From assembly GCA_013202635.1 (NCBI GenBank), contig JABMRO010000144.1, forward strand, positions 1 through 7,250: a stretch of 7,250 bases of DNA, in the 5' to 3' direction. The notes under the pieces are model-generated. The model did not search any database. It worked only from the letters and a program-made list of their open reading frames with translations, and was not told the origin of the DNA. Origin of the DNA: Planctomycetota bacterium (GTDB lineage Bacteria > Planctomycetota > Phycisphaerae > Sedimentisphaerales > Anaerobacaceae). The position numbers and the translations under genes are program-made. This document shows positions 6,510 through 7,250 of the stretch, piece by piece. Within the stretch, counting starts at the first letter, position 1. Every line of letters starts with the position of its first letter.

Positions 6510-7250
6510 TTACTTACTATCTTTTTTCTGAACAAGTATGATCGCCTCATTAGGACATTCTGAAACACAGGCGGCACAGCCGGAACAGGCTTCGCTGTTG
6601 ACAACAGCTTGTTCACTAATCTCAATGGCGCCTGTCGGACACACATCAGTGCAAATACCACAGCCTGCACACTTGTCAGAGAGAACAACAGCAACCAGGT
6701 TCTGACCTGCTTCCAACTCTCTTATTTTTTGCTCTACCTCATCTTTTTGCTGTTCCAGGACCTGTGCCTGTCCCTGCAGAAAAGCCTTTGCCTGCTCCGG
6801 ATCATCATCTGACTCAGACGAAAAAACAGGCTGTTCTAATGCCGGCCAGCTGCCCATTCCGAAACCAGCACCCATACCCATACTACGTCCGCGACCCTTA
6901 CCTCTGCTACGTCCCATTCCACCGCCGCGACCCATGCCACCACCGCGACCCATGCCGCGTCCACCACCGGTATCTAAGCCCATCCCGCCGCCTTGACCCA
7001 TCGGATTAGTTTTTGGTTGACCCGATGTTGGAGAGACTGTTGGCGTAGCGTTCACACCAAAGTGACTGGCTACATTCGGCCCCGAAGCAGACGAAAAAGT
7101 ACCTGCCTTGAATTGTTCAACGGCGCTACGAACAGGGCCGGCAACACCAACGATAATCTGTACTCCCGCTTGGCCAAATACGTTAAATGCGTTAGGCCCA
7201 CAGTTACCAGTAAGTACTGCTATTACTCCCTTTTCTGTCATTAGTTGAGC
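6510..7250 (-). CDS. NifX-like (ORP-type) domain + Gly/Met/Arg-rich coiled-coil linker + 2x[4Fe-4S] ferredoxin, 5' end cut by window edge
   Basis: The frame is open to the right edge, with codons for A-Q-L before the first ATG at 7241. That ATG is probably internal, because the reading begins in the middle of a NifX/dinitrogenase iron-molybdenum cofactor domain. Visible residues, numbered from the edge: 1-65 hold the C-terminal half of that domain, with GNCGPNAFN (C17), AGVQIIVG and SGPNVASHFG. Residues 84-133 are a Gly/Met/Arg-rich stretch with GMGRGG repeats, and 150-182 form an acidic coiled-coil-like helix; together these resemble DUF5320, usually a separate small protein near NifX-like genes. 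Residues 194-232 are a ferredoxin with C194, C197, C200, C204 and C222, C225, C228, C232, both motifs ending in CP. The likely role is a cofactor-carrying protein with its own electron donor. The full length and true start lie outside the window. Confidence 0.9.
   Translation of the reverse strand, partial: AQLMTEKGVIAVLTGNCGPNAFNVFGQAGVQIIVGVAGPVRSAVEQFKAGTFSSASGPNVASHFGVNATPTVSPTSGQPKTNPMGQGGGMGLDTGGGRGMGRGGGMGRGGGMGRSRGKGRGRSMGMGAGFGMGSWPALEQPVFSSESDDDPEQAKAFLQGQAQVLEQQKDEVEQKIRELEAGQNLVAVVLSDKCAGCGICTDVCPTGAIEISEQAVVNSEACSGCAACVSECPNEAIILVQKKDSK
6903..6956 (-). repeat. Three imperfect 18-bp tandem units encoding GMGRGG
   Basis: Within the linker of the NifX-ferredoxin fusion, three consecutive 18-bp units encode GMGRGG, GMGRGG and GMGRSR. 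The first two differ at a third codon position; the third has diverged. Slippage at this low-complexity stretch could change linker length between strains. Confidence 0.75.

Noticed and set aside
6903..6956. CRISPR-like repeat
   Set aside because: Units are directly adjacent without spacers and encode GMGRGG in frame.
7239..7241. ATG as true start of the NifX-ferredoxin gene
   Set aside because: The NifX-like domain would lack its N-terminal half, the frame stays open to the edge, and A-Q-L-M continues the family pattern; no SD is visible in the 9 nt available.
6764..7244. Two plus-strand frames (6764-7009, 6993-7244) including a Pro/His/Arg-rich one
   Set aside because: Produced by the antisense of the Gly/Met/Arg-rich linker and NifX-like domain.

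Overview
The window looks like part of an accessory locus of an anaerobic bacterium. All ten genes are on the minus strand, so transcription runs from the right edge to the left edge. Four of the ten products carry visible iron-sulfur signatures: 2x[4Fe-4S] ferredoxin motifs in three proteins and a bridging CxxC in Mrp. Two further genes encode pieces of the NifX/NifB-type (dinitrogenase iron-molybdenum cofactor) fold. This content matches the 'orange protein' (ORP) loci known from Desulfovibrio and other strict anaerobes: a NifX-like ORP, an Mrp ATPase fused to an ORP-like domain, and a pair of ferredoxin-containing ParA/MinD ATPases. The genus cannot be told from the sequence. Moderate GC and good Shine-Dalgarno (SD) sites indicate a bacterium, but no rRNA or other marker is present.

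Right part (7250 to 4401, read leftwards): (i) a 5'-truncated gene joining a NifX-like domain, a Gly/Met/Arg-rich linker with a coiled-coil helix (DUF5320-like) and a 2x[4Fe-4S] ferredoxin; (ii) a Cys-rich DUF1847 protein with a GTG start; (iii) a 76-residue protein of unknown function; (iv) ferredoxin-ParA ATPase B; (v) a small J-domain protein overlapping it by ATGA. Gaps are 21, 21, 1 and -4 nt, so this reads as one operon.

A 162-nt gap (4239-4400) follows, the only sizeable non-coding stretch. It is AT-rich and may hold a promoter, but no strong one could be identified.

Left part (4238 to 1): (vi) an FAD/NAD(P) disulfide oxidoreductase of the NADH oxidase/CoA-disulfide reductase type, visibly more AT-rich than its neighbours; (vii) ferredoxin-ParA ATPase A; (viii) a SAM-dependent methyltransferase; (ix) a YkoF/MTH1187-type thiamine-binding-like protein; (x) an Mrp ATPase fused in frame to the beginning of a NifX-like domain, cut by the left edge. 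Gaps are 27, -14, -4 and 30 nt.

Working model (inference): the NifX-like modules hold a metal-sulfur cofactor. Mrp and the two ferredoxin ATPases load or move Fe-S or related clusters in an ATP-dependent way, and the ferredoxin domains and the flavoenzyme supply or sense electrons. The J-domain protein may recruit Hsp70 for cluster transfer. DUF1847, the 76-residue protein, the methyltransferase and the YkoF-like protein are candidate accessory parts whose roles are not established.
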